NCBI RefSeq assembly: GCF_001865575.2
Contig: NZ_CP017562.2
Coordinates: forward strand, 496,001-560,000
DNA length: 64,000 nt
Reading direction: 5' to 3'
Origin: Paraburkholderia sprentiae WSM5005
GTDB lineage: Bacteria > Pseudomonadota > Gammaproteobacteria > Burkholderiales > Burkholderiaceae
The position numbers were made by a program, and so were the translations under genes. Shown here one piece after another: positions 36,701 through 45,184 of the stretch (positions are counted from its first letter, which is position 1; each line of letters opens with the position of its first letter). The notes beneath the pieces are model-generated. The model saw nothing but the letters and a program-made list of their open reading frames with translations, was not told the origin of the DNA and ran no database searches.

Positions 36701-38631
36701 GCATCGACACGCAGAGCGAGGACTTCACGGTGGTCGGTGTCGGCGACATGTCGGGCGACGTGTTCGGCAACGGCATGCTGCTATCGCCGCATATCAAGCT
36801 GCTCGCCGCGTTCGATCACCGCCATATCTTTCTCGATCCGAATCCCGATCCCGCCGCGAGCATGGCGGAGCGCGCGCGGCTCTTCATGCTCGACCGCTCG
36901 AGCTGGGCCGATTACGATCCGTCGCTGATCTCGGCGGGCGGCGGCGTCTTCCCGCGCAGCGCGAAGACGATTCCGCTGTCGACGGCGGTGCAAGCGGTGC
37001 TCGGCATCAGCGCGGCGGCGTTCTCGCCGGCCGAGCTGATGCGCGCGATTCTGCAGGCACCCGTCGATCTGCTTTATAACGGCGGCATCGGCACCTACGT
37101 GAAGGCGAGCCGCGAAACGAATCAGCAGGCGGGCGATCGCGCGAACGACGCGATCCGCGTGAACGGCGCGGATCTGCGTTGCAAGGTCGTGGCCGAGGGC
37201 GGCAATCTCGGCTTGACACAACTCGGGCGCATCGAGTTCGCGCAGCGCGGCGGCCGCCTCAATACCGATGCGATCGATAACTCGGCGGGTGTCGATTGCT
37301 CGGATCACGAAGTCAACATCAAGATTCTGCTGGGGCTCGTCGTCGCCGATGGCGAGATGACGGAAAAGCAGCGCAATGCGTTGCTTGCCGAGATGACCGA
37401 TGAGGTCGGTCTGCTCGTGCTGACCGATAACTACTATCAGACCCAGGCTTTGTCGATCGCGGGCCGTTTTGGCGTCGAGTTGCTCGATGCCGAGGCGCGT
37501 CTGATGCGCTATCTGGAGAAGGCGGGGCGGCTCAATCGCGTGATCGAGTTTCTGCCCACCGACGAAGACCTCGCCGAGCGCGCCGCCGCAAAGCAGGGAC
37601 TGACGACACCCGAGCGCGCGGTACTGCTCGCATACAGCAAGATGTGGCTCTATGACGCGCTGCTCGACTCGTCGATGCCGGAAGACCCGCTCGTCAGCGA
37701 CATGTTGATCGACTACTTTCCGAAACCTTTGCGGCAGCGTTTCCGCGAACCGATGCAGCGCCATCCGCTACGCCGTGAAATCCTCGCGACGCACTTGACC
37801 AATGCGCTCGTGAATCGCGTGGGCTGCGAGTTCGTGCATCGGCTGATGGAAGAGACCGATGCTTGGCCTGGCGACATCGTTCGCGCGTGCATCATGGCGC
37901 GCGACGTGTTCGATCTCGATCAAATCTGGCGCAGCATCGACGCGCTCGACAACCGTGTTCCGGACGACGTGCAGGCGCGCATGTTTGCGGAGGTCGCGCG
38001 GCTCGTCGAACGTTCGGCGCTGTGGTTCCTGCGGCATCTGCAAACCGGCGCGGCCGCCGACGACGTGACCGGGCTGCTCGCGCGCTGCCGCGATGCCGCG
38101 CAGCGCCTCGCGCCGCAATGGCCGGCGCTGTTGCCAGGCGCGGATCTCGAAGCGTTGTCGGAACGGCAACGAATATTCGTCGATGCCGGTGTCGATAGCG
38201 ATCTCGCGGTGCGGATCGCGAGCGGTGAGGTGTCCGCCGCGCTGCTCGATATCGCCGAAGTCGCGTCGACGTGCGGGCGCAATCTCGAACAGGTCGCGGG
38301 CGTCTACTTCGCGCTCGGCACGCTGCTGAACTACGGCTGGATCAGCGAGCGCGCCGCTTCATTGCCGGCGCCGACGCATTGGGACATGCTCGCGCGTGCT
38401 TCGGCGCTCGCCGAACTCGCAAGGCTCAAGCGGGCGCTGACCACGAGCGCATTGGCCGGCGCGACCGATGCGTCGACGCCCGATTCGCTCGTGCAAACCT
38501 GGCGCGACAAACGCGCGGCGCAGCTCGATCGCTACACGCGTTTGCTGACCGATCTGCGCGCGACGGGCGGCGCGAGCCTGTCAGTGCTGCTGGTGGTCGT
38601 GCGGGAGATGGCGGCGCTCGAGAGGGTGTGA
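33793..38631 (+). CDS. gdhB: NAD-dependent glutamate dehydrogenase, large (about 180 kDa) class
   Basis: This 1612-residue enzyme should convert glutamate to 2-oxoglutarate with NAD, a catabolic reaction in the cytoplasm. The length fits the L-GDH/GdhB class of proteobacteria. It has an N-terminal regulatory region (about 1-700), then the catalytic core with [26 protein letters not shown] (about 800-825), [34 protein letters not shown] and the NAD-binding [21 protein letters not shown] precedes the ATG at 33793. It is transcribed alone. The opposite strand is also open for almost 3 kb here but is a codon-bias shadow. Confidence 0.96.
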   Translation: [1612 protein letters not shown]

Positions 38632-38718
38632 GCTGCGCGAAGACCGGGGGGGGGCGTTGTTCATCCATAATATCGAGTACTTGCCGATAGCTTCGATCGT
38701 GCAGTACCCAGCACACTC

Positions 38719-39642
38719 ATGGACGCCCGCCAGCCGATGAAAGAAGAATCGCCGAAAGCCATTTTTTACGCACTCGCCGCCAACCTGGGCATCGCCGTCT
38801 GCAAGTTCGCCGCGGCCGCGTTCACCGGCTCAGGCTCGATGTTCGCCGAGGCGATTCACTCCACCGCCGATTGCGGCAATCAACTGCTGCTGCTTTTCGG
38901 GCTGCGCGAAGCGCGCAAGCCGGTGAGCCCTTTGCACCCGATGGGCAGTGGACGGGAAATCAACTTCTATTCGCTGCTGGTTGCGTTGCTGCTGTTTTTC
39001 GTCGGCGGAGCGTTTTCGGTGTATGAGGGTGTGCATCGACTGATTGCGCGCGAGCCGTTGCAGTATGCGTTCGTCGCGTTGGCGGTGCTCGGTGTGTCGG
39101 TGGTGCTGGAATCGCTATCGTTGTGGGGCGCGGTGAGGGAGATTCGCAAGACGCATCCGGATAAAAATCTCTGGCGCTGGTTTCGTGAGACGCGCGAATC
39201 GGATCTGCTGGTCGTGGCCGGCGAAGATATCGCCGCGCTATTCGGTCTGGCGATCGCCTTCGTCGCCGTGCTATCGACGATGGTGACCGGCGACCCCGTG
39301 TATGACGCGCTCGGCTCGGTGGGGGTGGGTCTTCTGCTGATGACGATCGCGTGGCTCATCGCGCGTGAAGTGAAGTCGATGATCGCCGGCGAATCCGCGA
39401 GCCCGGAAATGCGCAGCGCCATCGACGCGCATCTGCGCGCGCGTCCCGAGATTCGCGGCATCATCAACATGATTACGTTGCAGTGGGGGCGTCACGTGGT
39501 GGTGGCGGTGCAGGCGGAAATGATCGACTATGCGAGCGGCCGCGCGATGGTCGATGCGATCAATCTCATCGAGGCCGATCTGCAGGCCACGTTTCCTCAG
39601 GTGCGCTGGGTGTTTTTTGAACCGGACGTGCCGCGCAATTAA
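38719..39642 (+). CDS. Cation diffusion facilitator (CDF) family transporter
   Basis: This 307-residue membrane protein has about 6 helices and the CDF metal site pattern: an H-x-x-x-D in AIHSTADCGNQ (about 46-56) and a second in VAGEDIAALFGLAIAF. The cytoplasmic C-terminal domain (RPEIRGIINMITLQWGRHVVVAVQAEM) is intact. It belongs to the SLC30A9/YbdO-like branch and probably exports Zn or another divalent metal in exchange for protons. It follows the GDH gene by 87 bases. Confidence 0.88.
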   Translation: MDARQPMKEESPKAIFYALAANLGIAVCKFAAAAFTGSGSMFAEAIHSTADCGNQLLLLFGLREARKPVSPLHPMGSGREINFYSLLVALLLFFVGGAFSVYEGVHRLIAREPLQYAFVALAVLGVSVVLESLSLWGAVREIRKTHPDKNLWRWFRETRESDLLVVAGEDIAALFGLAIAFVAVLSTMVTGDPVYDALGSVGVGLLLMTIAWLIAREVKSMIAGESASPEMRSAIDAHLRARPEIRGIINMITLQWGRHVVVAVQAEMIDYASGRAMVDAINLIEADLQATFPQVRWVFFEPDVPRN

Positions 39643-39701
39643 AAACGTCTTCCATTCATAACGGGCCTGCGCTCACGTCGCCCGAATCGACATCTCGCTG
39701 C

Positions 39702-39730
39702 TTGACACGCCCGACCCCGGAACCTAGTAT
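39702..39730 (+). promoter_or_regulatory. Sigma-70-type promoter for the pectinase gene
   Basis: TTGACA (39702-39707), a 17-base spacer and TAGTAT (39725-39730). This is the best promoter match seen in the window. It lies about 100 bases before the GH28 start codon; a 10-bp palindrome ACTCTAGAGT follows at 39753-39762 and could be an operator. Confidence 0.65.
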
Positions 39731-39831
39731 TCGTCGGGGAATTGGTCATACGACTCTAGAGTAGTCAGGCCACTCGCCCACGTTCCACATCAGGTTCCCA
39801 TTAAAAGAACTGCGTCACATCGGAGATGTCG

Positions 39832-41082
39832 ATGAAAAATATCGGTCGCGCCTTTTCTTCCGTTGTCCTTACTTGTTCCTGTCTGTTTGCTATTGCCGCT
39901 CACGCGCAAACACTGGCGACCGGCGACAGCCGAACGGTGACGCAGCCAGGCTATCCCACTGTTTGCACCACGCTCACCGCGCAATTCACGAGTTCGCAAC
40001 GCGCATCACCGCCGACTACCGACGACACGAGCCGTCTGCAGGCGGCGTTGAACAGCTGCGCCGGCACGGGCGGCAGCGTCGTGCTGGCCACTTCCGGATC
40101 GAACAACGCGTTCTATACCGACAGTCTGACGATCAGCGGCGCGGGTATCGTGGTCAACTCGGGCGTCACGTTGTATGGCAACAATAGCTATTCAAGCAAT
40201 GCGAACCTGCTGTCATTCTCGGGCACGAACGCGTCACTGATGGGACCGGGCACCGTCGACGGCCGCGGCGATATCATCACTGGCACGCCGCGGCTCGTAC
40301 AGGCGAGCAATACAACGAACTTCATCGTCTATAACGTGACGCTGTCTCAGGCGGCCCATCCGAACCTCTACGTTGAAGGCGGCAGCGGCTTCACCGCATG
40401 GAACGTGTCGATTCGCACGCCGGCCACGCGTAAGAATGCCGACGGTATCGACATCGACAGCCTGACCAATGCGACGGTGACCAACTCGGATATCGAAGCC
40501 GGAGACGATGGCGTCGCGGTCAAGACGAACTCGGGCAACATCTCGAACGTCACCGTTTCGAACACGAAGCTGCATGGCACGCACGGTTTGTCGGTCGGCA
40601 GCATCGCGCAGAATACGGTGTCGAATATCCTGTTCAACAACAACTATGTGTACGGCAACGATCTGAACGGCACGGCCTCGACCGACGCGAACGCGATCAA
40701 CGTGAAGGCCGATCCATGTTCGCTGACGGTGCAGCAGGTCAGCTACGTCAATACCTGCATCACCAACGCAAAGCATCTGATCGTGATGGACACGAACTAC
40801 AGCAGTTGTAGTAGCGGCGGCAGCCCGACGTTGTCGAACATCATCGTCAATGGTGCGTATTCGACGGCGTCTGTGTCCGGTGCCTATACGAAGATCGATG
40901 GACGCAGCTCGAGCTATCCGGTGACAGCGTATCTGGCCAATGTCAGCCTCGATGCGACCGCGCAAAGCGGCGACCAGTACGCGAGCGTCGGTCTGTATAA
41001 CTCGAACGTCACACCGTCCGGCACTGGCGTCACCACGTCGAGTTTCACGCTGAGCGGCAGCGTACCGAGTTGCTCGTTCTAA
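39832..41082 (+). CDS. Secreted GH28 polygalacturonase-like pectinase
   Basis: This 416-residue exported enzyme should cleave galacturonan (pectin). The signal peptide (AFSSVVLTCSCLFAIAAHA) is followed by a right-handed beta-helix. GH28 active-site motifs are visible: NADGIDID for NTD, EAGDDGVAVK for the Asp pair, and HGTHGLSVGS for GHG. The RIK motif is altered (INVKAD). The ATG at 39832 has GGAG 6 bases upstream; the ATG two codons earlier touches the ribosome site and is rejected. Such enzymes occur in plant-associated relatives. Confidence 0.9.
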   Translation: MKNIGRAFSSVVLTCSCLFAIAAHAQTLATGDSRTVTQPGYPTVCTTLTAQFTSSQRASPPTTDDTSRLQAALNSCAGTGGSVVLATSGSNNAFYTDSLTISGAGIVVNSGVTLYGNNSYSSNANLLSFSGTNASLMGPGTVDGRGDIITGTPRLVQASNTTNFIVYNVTLSQAAHPNLYVEGGSGFTAWNVSIRTPATRKNADGIDIDSLTNATVTNSDIEAGDDGVAVKTNSGNISNVTVSNTKLHGTHGLSVGSIAQNTVSNILFNNNYVYGNDLNGTASTDANAINVKADPCSLTVQQVSYVNTCITNAKHLIVMDTNYSSCSSGGSPTLSNIIVNGAYSTASVSGAYTKIDGRSSSYPVTAYLANVSLDATAQSGDQYASVGLYNSNVTPSGTGVTTSSFTLSGSVPSCSF

Positions 41083-41176
41083 CCGCGCCGTAGGGTAGCG
41101 GCGAGCGGTGCGGAGAGGCGCATGATCAGCGGCTCTTCCGCATCGCTCTATCAAGCGATTGTGGTCAAGGATCAGC

Positions 41177-42115
41177 ATGCCGGAAAAATGGCTGGGACCT
41201 GTTTGCGTGATCTGCGCGGCGGCGCTGGGGCTGTCGACCGGCGTGCTGTACTTCCGGCACGCGGCGCCAGCGGCGGGGGCTGCGACGAGCGTCGTTGCCG
41301 ATAGCGAAAACAACGCGGCTCCGGCGGCTTCAGTCCACGCACCCGCGGCGCAGACCGATAACTCGTTGCGCATCTGGCCCGCCGATTCGCGCCTCGCCAA
41401 TGGTTTAGCAATCACGGACAGTCATCATCTGATTGTCAACGACGCATTGCACGACCTGATCGATTTCTTTCTTCTCGAACAGGCGGACGACGATCGCGCG
41501 GACCAACTGAAGCTGTATCTGAGAACCCGGCTCCGTCCTCCCGCTTCCGAGGAAGCGGTGCTGCTCGCCGAGCATTACGTGGCCTATATGGCAGCGCACG
41601 ACGAACTGCTCGCCGCGCAGAACCTGAATGCGCAGAACCTGAGTGCATCGAACGTCGACATCAACCGCATCATGACGTGGCGTCAGCAGCGCGATCAATT
41701 GCGGCAACGCATGCTGGGCGACCAGGTGGAGCAGGCCTGGTATCAGAACGACGATTCGCAATTGACGCAGGCAATCGACGAATGGCGGCAACGCGCGGCC
41801 GATCAGGAAGGGGTAGCCGCGTTCGCGCGGCAGCCGCGTTATCCGGTTCCTCATTGGCAAAACAGCCACGACGAAAAACTGCACATCCAATACCTGCTTG
41901 GGCTATTGCAAAAAGCCGTGACGAGTTTCAGCGAACGGAGCCACGAAGGACAGCATTGGGCCGAGCGATATTCGAGCTATCAGAGCGACGCTCAAACAAT
42001 CAGTCACGATCCGGGTCTCGACACCTCCCAGCGTAACGCGCAGCTTCAGGCTTTGCGAGTGAGACTGTTTCCGACGCAAGCCGAACGGCAGCGCGCACAT
42101 GAACTGGGACCGTGA
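41177..42115 (+). CDS. lifO: Lipase-chaperone (LifO)-like protein without a lipase gene
   Basis: This 312-residue protein has an N-terminal membrane anchor (GPVCVICAAALGLSTGVLYF, about 6-25) and an Ala/Pro-rich linker. An all-helical region includes NDALHDLIDFFLLEQADDD, the place of the RxxFDY signature of lipase-specific foldases, and YLRTRLRPPASEEAVLLAEHYVAYM. LifO helps fold an exported lipase in the periplasm. Normally its gene directly follows the lipase gene; here the upstream gene is a GH28 pectinase. AAGGA lies 5 bases before the ATG at 41177. Confidence 0.75.
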   Translation: MPEKWLGPVCVICAAALGLSTGVLYFRHAAPAAGAATSVVADSENNAAPAASVHAPAAQTDNSLRIWPADSRLANGLAITDSHHLIVNDALHDLIDFFLLEQADDDRADQLKLYLRTRLRPPASEEAVLLAEHYVAYMAAHDELLAAQNLNAQNLSASNVDINRIMTWRQQRDQLRQRMLGDQVEQAWYQNDDSQLTQAIDEWRQRAADQEGVAAFARQPRYPVPHWQNSHDEKLHIQYLLGLLQKAVTSFSERSHEGQHWAERYSSYQSDAQTISHDPGLDTSQRNAQLQALRVRLFPTQAERQRAHELGP

Positions 42116-42140
42116 GGGCTTCCGGTACGCGTCACCGCGC

Positions 42141-43121
42141 CTATTTGAACCCCATCACCGCATGCGGCACATACCGTTCTTCGAGCCGGTGAATCTCTTC
42201 GTCACTGAGCTTTAAGGAAAGCGCCGCGACTGCATCGTCGAGATGATGCAGTTTTGTCGCGCCGACGATCGGCGCGGTAATCGGTTTCTTCTGCAGCACC
42301 CAGGCTAGCGCGACCTGCGCGCGTGGCACGCCGCGCTCCTTCGCGATCTCGCTGACCCGCTCGACGACACGCCGATCCGCTTCTTGCGTGTGCGCGTACA
42401 GCGTGCGGCCGAATTCATCGGTTTCCGAGCGCGCGCTTTCGCTGTCCCAGTCGCGCGTCAAGCGTCCACGTGCAAGCGGACTCCACGGAATTACGCCGAT
42501 GCCCTCGCTTTCGCACAGCGGCAGCATTTCGCGCTCTTCCTCGCGGTACAACAGATTCACGTAGTTCTGCATCGTCACGAAGCGCATCCAGCCGTGGCGC
42601 TCCGCCACATGCAACGCCTTGGCGAACTGCCATGCGTACATCGAGGATGCGCCGATATAGCGCGCCTTGCCGGCTTTCACGACATCGTGCAGCGCTTCCA
42701 TCGTTTCCTCGATCGGCGTGCCGTAGTCCCAGCGATGGATCTGATACAGGTCGACGTAGTCGGTACCGAGACGCCGCAGGCTGTGATCGATCTCCGCCAT
42801 GATCGCCTTGCGCGAGAGCCCCGCGCCGTTCGGGCCGGGATGCATGCGGCTATTGACCTTGGTGGCGAGCACGATCTCATCGCGCTTCGCAAAGTCCTTC
42901 AGCGCACGCCCGACGATTTCCTCGCTGGTGCCGTCCGAATAGACGTTGGCCGTATCGAAGAAGTTGATGCCGTGATCGAGTGCCTGCTTGATGAACGGCC
43001 GTGCGGCTTCGTCGTCGAGCGACCACGGGTGCGTGCCGCGCGACGGCACGCCATAACTCATACAGCCGAGACAAAGACGCGATACATCGAGGCCGGTGCG
43101 GCCAAGTTTCACATAGTCCAT
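42141..43121 (-). CDS. Aldo/keto reductase
   Basis: This 326-residue NADPH-dependent reductase has the AKR signature set: FFDTANVYSDGTSEEIVGRAL (catalytic Asp and Tyr region, about 53-74), the Lys in VLATKV, and catalytic His in LYQIHRWDYG. The C-terminal NADP-binding stretch ITAPIVGATKLHHLDDA is intact. It resembles the YajO/GSP69-type subfamily. AGGAG precedes the ATG at 43121. It stands alone. Confidence 0.93.
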   Translation of the reverse strand: MDYVKLGRTGLDVSRLCLGCMSYGVPSRGTHPWSLDDEAARPFIKQALDHGINFFDTANVYSDGTSEEIVGRALKDFAKRDEIVLATKVNSRMHPGPNGAGLSRKAIMAEIDHSLRRLGTDYVDLYQIHRWDYGTPIEETMEALHDVVKAGKARYIGASSMYAWQFAKALHVAERHGWMRFVTMQNYVNLLYREEEREMLPLCESEGIGVIPWSPLARGRLTRDWDSESARSETDEFGRTLYAHTQEADRRVVERVSEIAKERGVPRAQVALAWVLQKKPITAPIVGATKLHHLDDAVAALSLKLSDEEIHRLEERYVPHAVMGFK

Positions 43122-43241
43122 CGTGGTGCTCCTGTCGTGAAGGGCACAAACCCGCTGCGAGGGAAAGATGTCCGATTATAGGGAAACGACGGCAAGCGCG
43201 TCGTCACGGGCCGCGGCGCTTTCGATCGCTCCAATGGCAAA

Positions 43242-43268
43242 GCGCCCGCGAAGCCACTTCGCGGGCGC
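43242..43268 (-). terminator. Hairpin terminator after the 24-residue ORF
   Basis: A perfect 11-bp stem (43242-43252 with 43258-43268) and a 5-base loop lie about 35 bases after the leftward 24-residue ORF. On that strand only TTTG follows, so termination may be weak. Confidence 0.5.
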
Positions 43269-43301
43269 ATAACGGCGAGTGCCGTGAACGACAGTTAACG
43301 C

Positions 43302-43376
43302 TCAATGCCGTACCGGACGATAGGGAGTCCACACGGGCGTGTCCGTATTCCACTGATCGAGTTCCGATGGTGTCAT
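43302..43376 (-). CDS. Candidate 24-residue microprotein
   Basis: An ATG at 43376 begins a 24-residue frame, MTPSELDQWN to WTPYRPVRH, ending at TGA. It has a near-perfect AAGGAG 7 bases upstream, the strongest reason to call it. The peptide is polar and rich in Trp, Pro and Tyr. It follows the leftward DUF4148 gene by about 110 bases and precedes a hairpin. No family is recognised. Confidence 0.5.
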   Translation of the reverse strand: MTPSELDQWNTDTPVWTPYRPVRH

Positions 43377-43488
43377 GATGTTCTCCTTGCTCAAGAGGCG
43401 CGCGGTTCTGCGCGATGACCGGCAGTTCTTCGCGAAGCCGGATCGTTCGCGCGAGCGCGCCGGGTTCTGAATAACTTCCGCCAACTCG

Positions 43489-43794
43489 TTACTGGCCCTT
43501 CGCGACGCGCGTCACTTCGCCGTTGTCCCGTTCCTGCAACGCGATGCGCGCGGCTTGCGTCTGGCCGATCAGGCCTTTGTCCGGATACGAGGTGCGGTTC
43601 AACGACGGCAGCGAACCGTCGCGATACGCGGCGACGACTTCGGCCTTGACCTCGGCGCGTGTCTTCGTGCTTGCAGTCGGCGCCGGCTGCGTGTCATACG
43701 TTCCTGCGCGGCCGATACCGCCGCCGCCTTGCGCGAATGCCGGAGCGCTGACGAGCAGCGAAAGAGCGAGGCCTGCCAACAGATTGCGTTTCAT
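43489..43794 (-). CDS. DUF4148 domain small secreted protein
   Basis: This 101-residue protein has a signal peptide (MKRNLLAGLALSLLVSAPAFA) and a DUF4148-type mature domain (TRAEVKAEVVAAYRDGSLPSLNRTSYPD). Such small periplasmic proteins are abundant in Burkholderiaceae; function unknown. The ATG at 43794 has AGGAG 8 bases upstream; further upstream codons are not coding-like. Confidence 0.85.
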   Translation of the reverse strand: MKRNLLAGLALSLLVSAPAFAQGGGGIGRAGTYDTQPAPTASTKTRAEVKAEVVAAYRDGSLPSLNRTSYPDKGLIGQTQAARIALQERDNGEVTRVAKGQ

Positions 43795-44004
43795 GATCCA
43801 CTCCTGTCGATTCATTGGCAGCGCGGTGGCGCTGCGACAGGGTGAAATGTAGACGTCGACGCCGAGCGGATAAATCGCGGTTTTGCGAAATGAATTGTCG
43901 CGATTCAAGAACAATCGCGGAAAGGGATGGACGGCGCCGTGCGATTGCGCAGTGGCCGCGGCATTGGCGCCGCGGCTGGAATTCACTGTTTCACTTACCG
44001 CGCG

Positions 44005-45009
44005 TCATGCGACCCATTCGGTCATCACGGGCGTGTCGAGTGCGGGCGCGGACTCGCGCTCCTCGAACGTGCGCTTCGTACAGGTGGCATCGAGACTGCC
44101 GCGTCCGCTCAGCAATGGGCAACGATCGAACAGCTCAGCAATCCAGTCTACGAAAACACGGACTTTCGGCGACAGATGACGACTGTGCGGATAGACTGCC
44201 GAAATCGGCATCGGCAAGGGTTTCAACTCCGGCAGTACTTCGACGAGCTGACCCGAGCGCAAATGCGGCAGCACCATGAAGAGCGCCGGCTGGATCAGGC
44301 CGAAGCCTTCGAGTCCGCAGGTCACGTAGGCATCCGCGTCGTTGACCGACACGATGCTCTTCATCTTCACTTCCACTTCGCTGCCGTTCACCATGAACGC
44401 CCAATCGATCGTGCGTCCCGTGCGGCTCGAGAAGTAGTTGACGGCCTTGTGATTGTCGAGATCTTCGAGCGAGGCGGGCATGCCCGCACGCTTGATGTAG
44501 TCGGGTGACGCGCAGGTCACGCCCTCGAACAGACCGATGCGGCGCGCGACCAGCGACGAATCCTGCAGCGCGCCGACCCGCACGACGCAATCGACGCCTT
44601 CCTGCAGCAGATCGACGGGCCGGTCGGTCAGGCCCAGTTGCAGATCGATGTCCGGATAGCGGGTGTGGAATTCGCACAGCGAGGGAATCACGAGCAAGCG
44701 CCCGATCGAACCCGGCATGTCGATGCGCAGTTTGCCGTGGGGCTTCTTGTTGCCGCTCTGAAAACTCGCCTCGGTCTCCTCGACGTCCGCGAGGATGCGC
44801 ACGCACCGCTCGTAGTACGCGGCGCCATCGGGCGTGAGCGACAGACGCCGGGTGGTCCGGTGCATCAGCCGGGTGCCGAGAAACGCTTCGAGGTTCTGAA
44901 TGATCGTAGTAACCGATGCGCGCGGCAGATCGAGCGTTTCGGCTGCACGGGTAAAGCTGTTGGTGTCGACGACACGCGTGAACACTTGCATGGCCTGAAG
45001 CCGGTCCAT
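44005..45009 (-). CDS. ceoR: LysR-type regulator of the efflux operon, CeoR/BpeT-like
   Basis: This 334-residue LysR protein has an N-terminal winged helix (FTRAAETLDLPRASVTTIIQNLEAFLGTRLMHR, about 19-51) and a substrate-binding domain. It is divergent from llpE-ceoA-ceoB-opcM, the same gene order as ceoR/bpeT loci of Burkholderia, where it activates the pump operon in response to aromatic inducers such as salicylate. It has a C-terminal extension of about 30 residues beyond the usual end. Assignment rests on position and family. Confidence 0.85.
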   Translation of the reverse strand: MDRLQAMQVFTRVVDTNSFTRAAETLDLPRASVTTIIQNLEAFLGTRLMHRTTRRLSLTPDGAAYYERCVRILADVEETEASFQSGNKKPHGKLRIDMPGSIGRLLVIPSLCEFHTRYPDIDLQLGLTDRPVDLLQEGVDCVVRVGALQDSSLVARRIGLFEGVTCASPDYIKRAGMPASLEDLDNHKAVNYFSSRTGRTIDWAFMVNGSEVEVKMKSIVSVNDADAYVTCGLEGFGLIQPALFMVLPHLRSGQLVEVLPELKPLPMPISAVYPHSRHLSPKVRVFVDWIAELFDRCPLLSGRGSLDATCTKRTFEERESAPALDTPVMTEWVA

Positions 45010-45059
45010 TGCAAACCTCCGAAAGGGGCAGGTGCGCAGGCGGGAATGGAGTCCGCGAA

Positions 45060-45080
45060 AACAATCGCAACGGGATTGTT
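45060..45080. promoter_or_regulatory. Candidate LysR operator between ceoR and llpE
   Basis: AACAATC (45060-45066) and GATTGTT (45074-45080) are perfect 7-bp inverted repeats around a 7-base spacer. The site lies about 50 bases before ceoR and 105 before llpE, where the regulator of a divergent pair usually binds. Another partial half-site (ATTGTGTT) is at 45093-45100. Confidence 0.45.
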
Positions 45081-45184
45081 CAAAGGCACCGAATTGTGTT
45101 GCCGGATTATAGGCATTTATTTACGAGTCTGCCGAACCCACAATTCGCACCATTGAAGTTCTATGCGCATTTGCGCGGCTCGAC

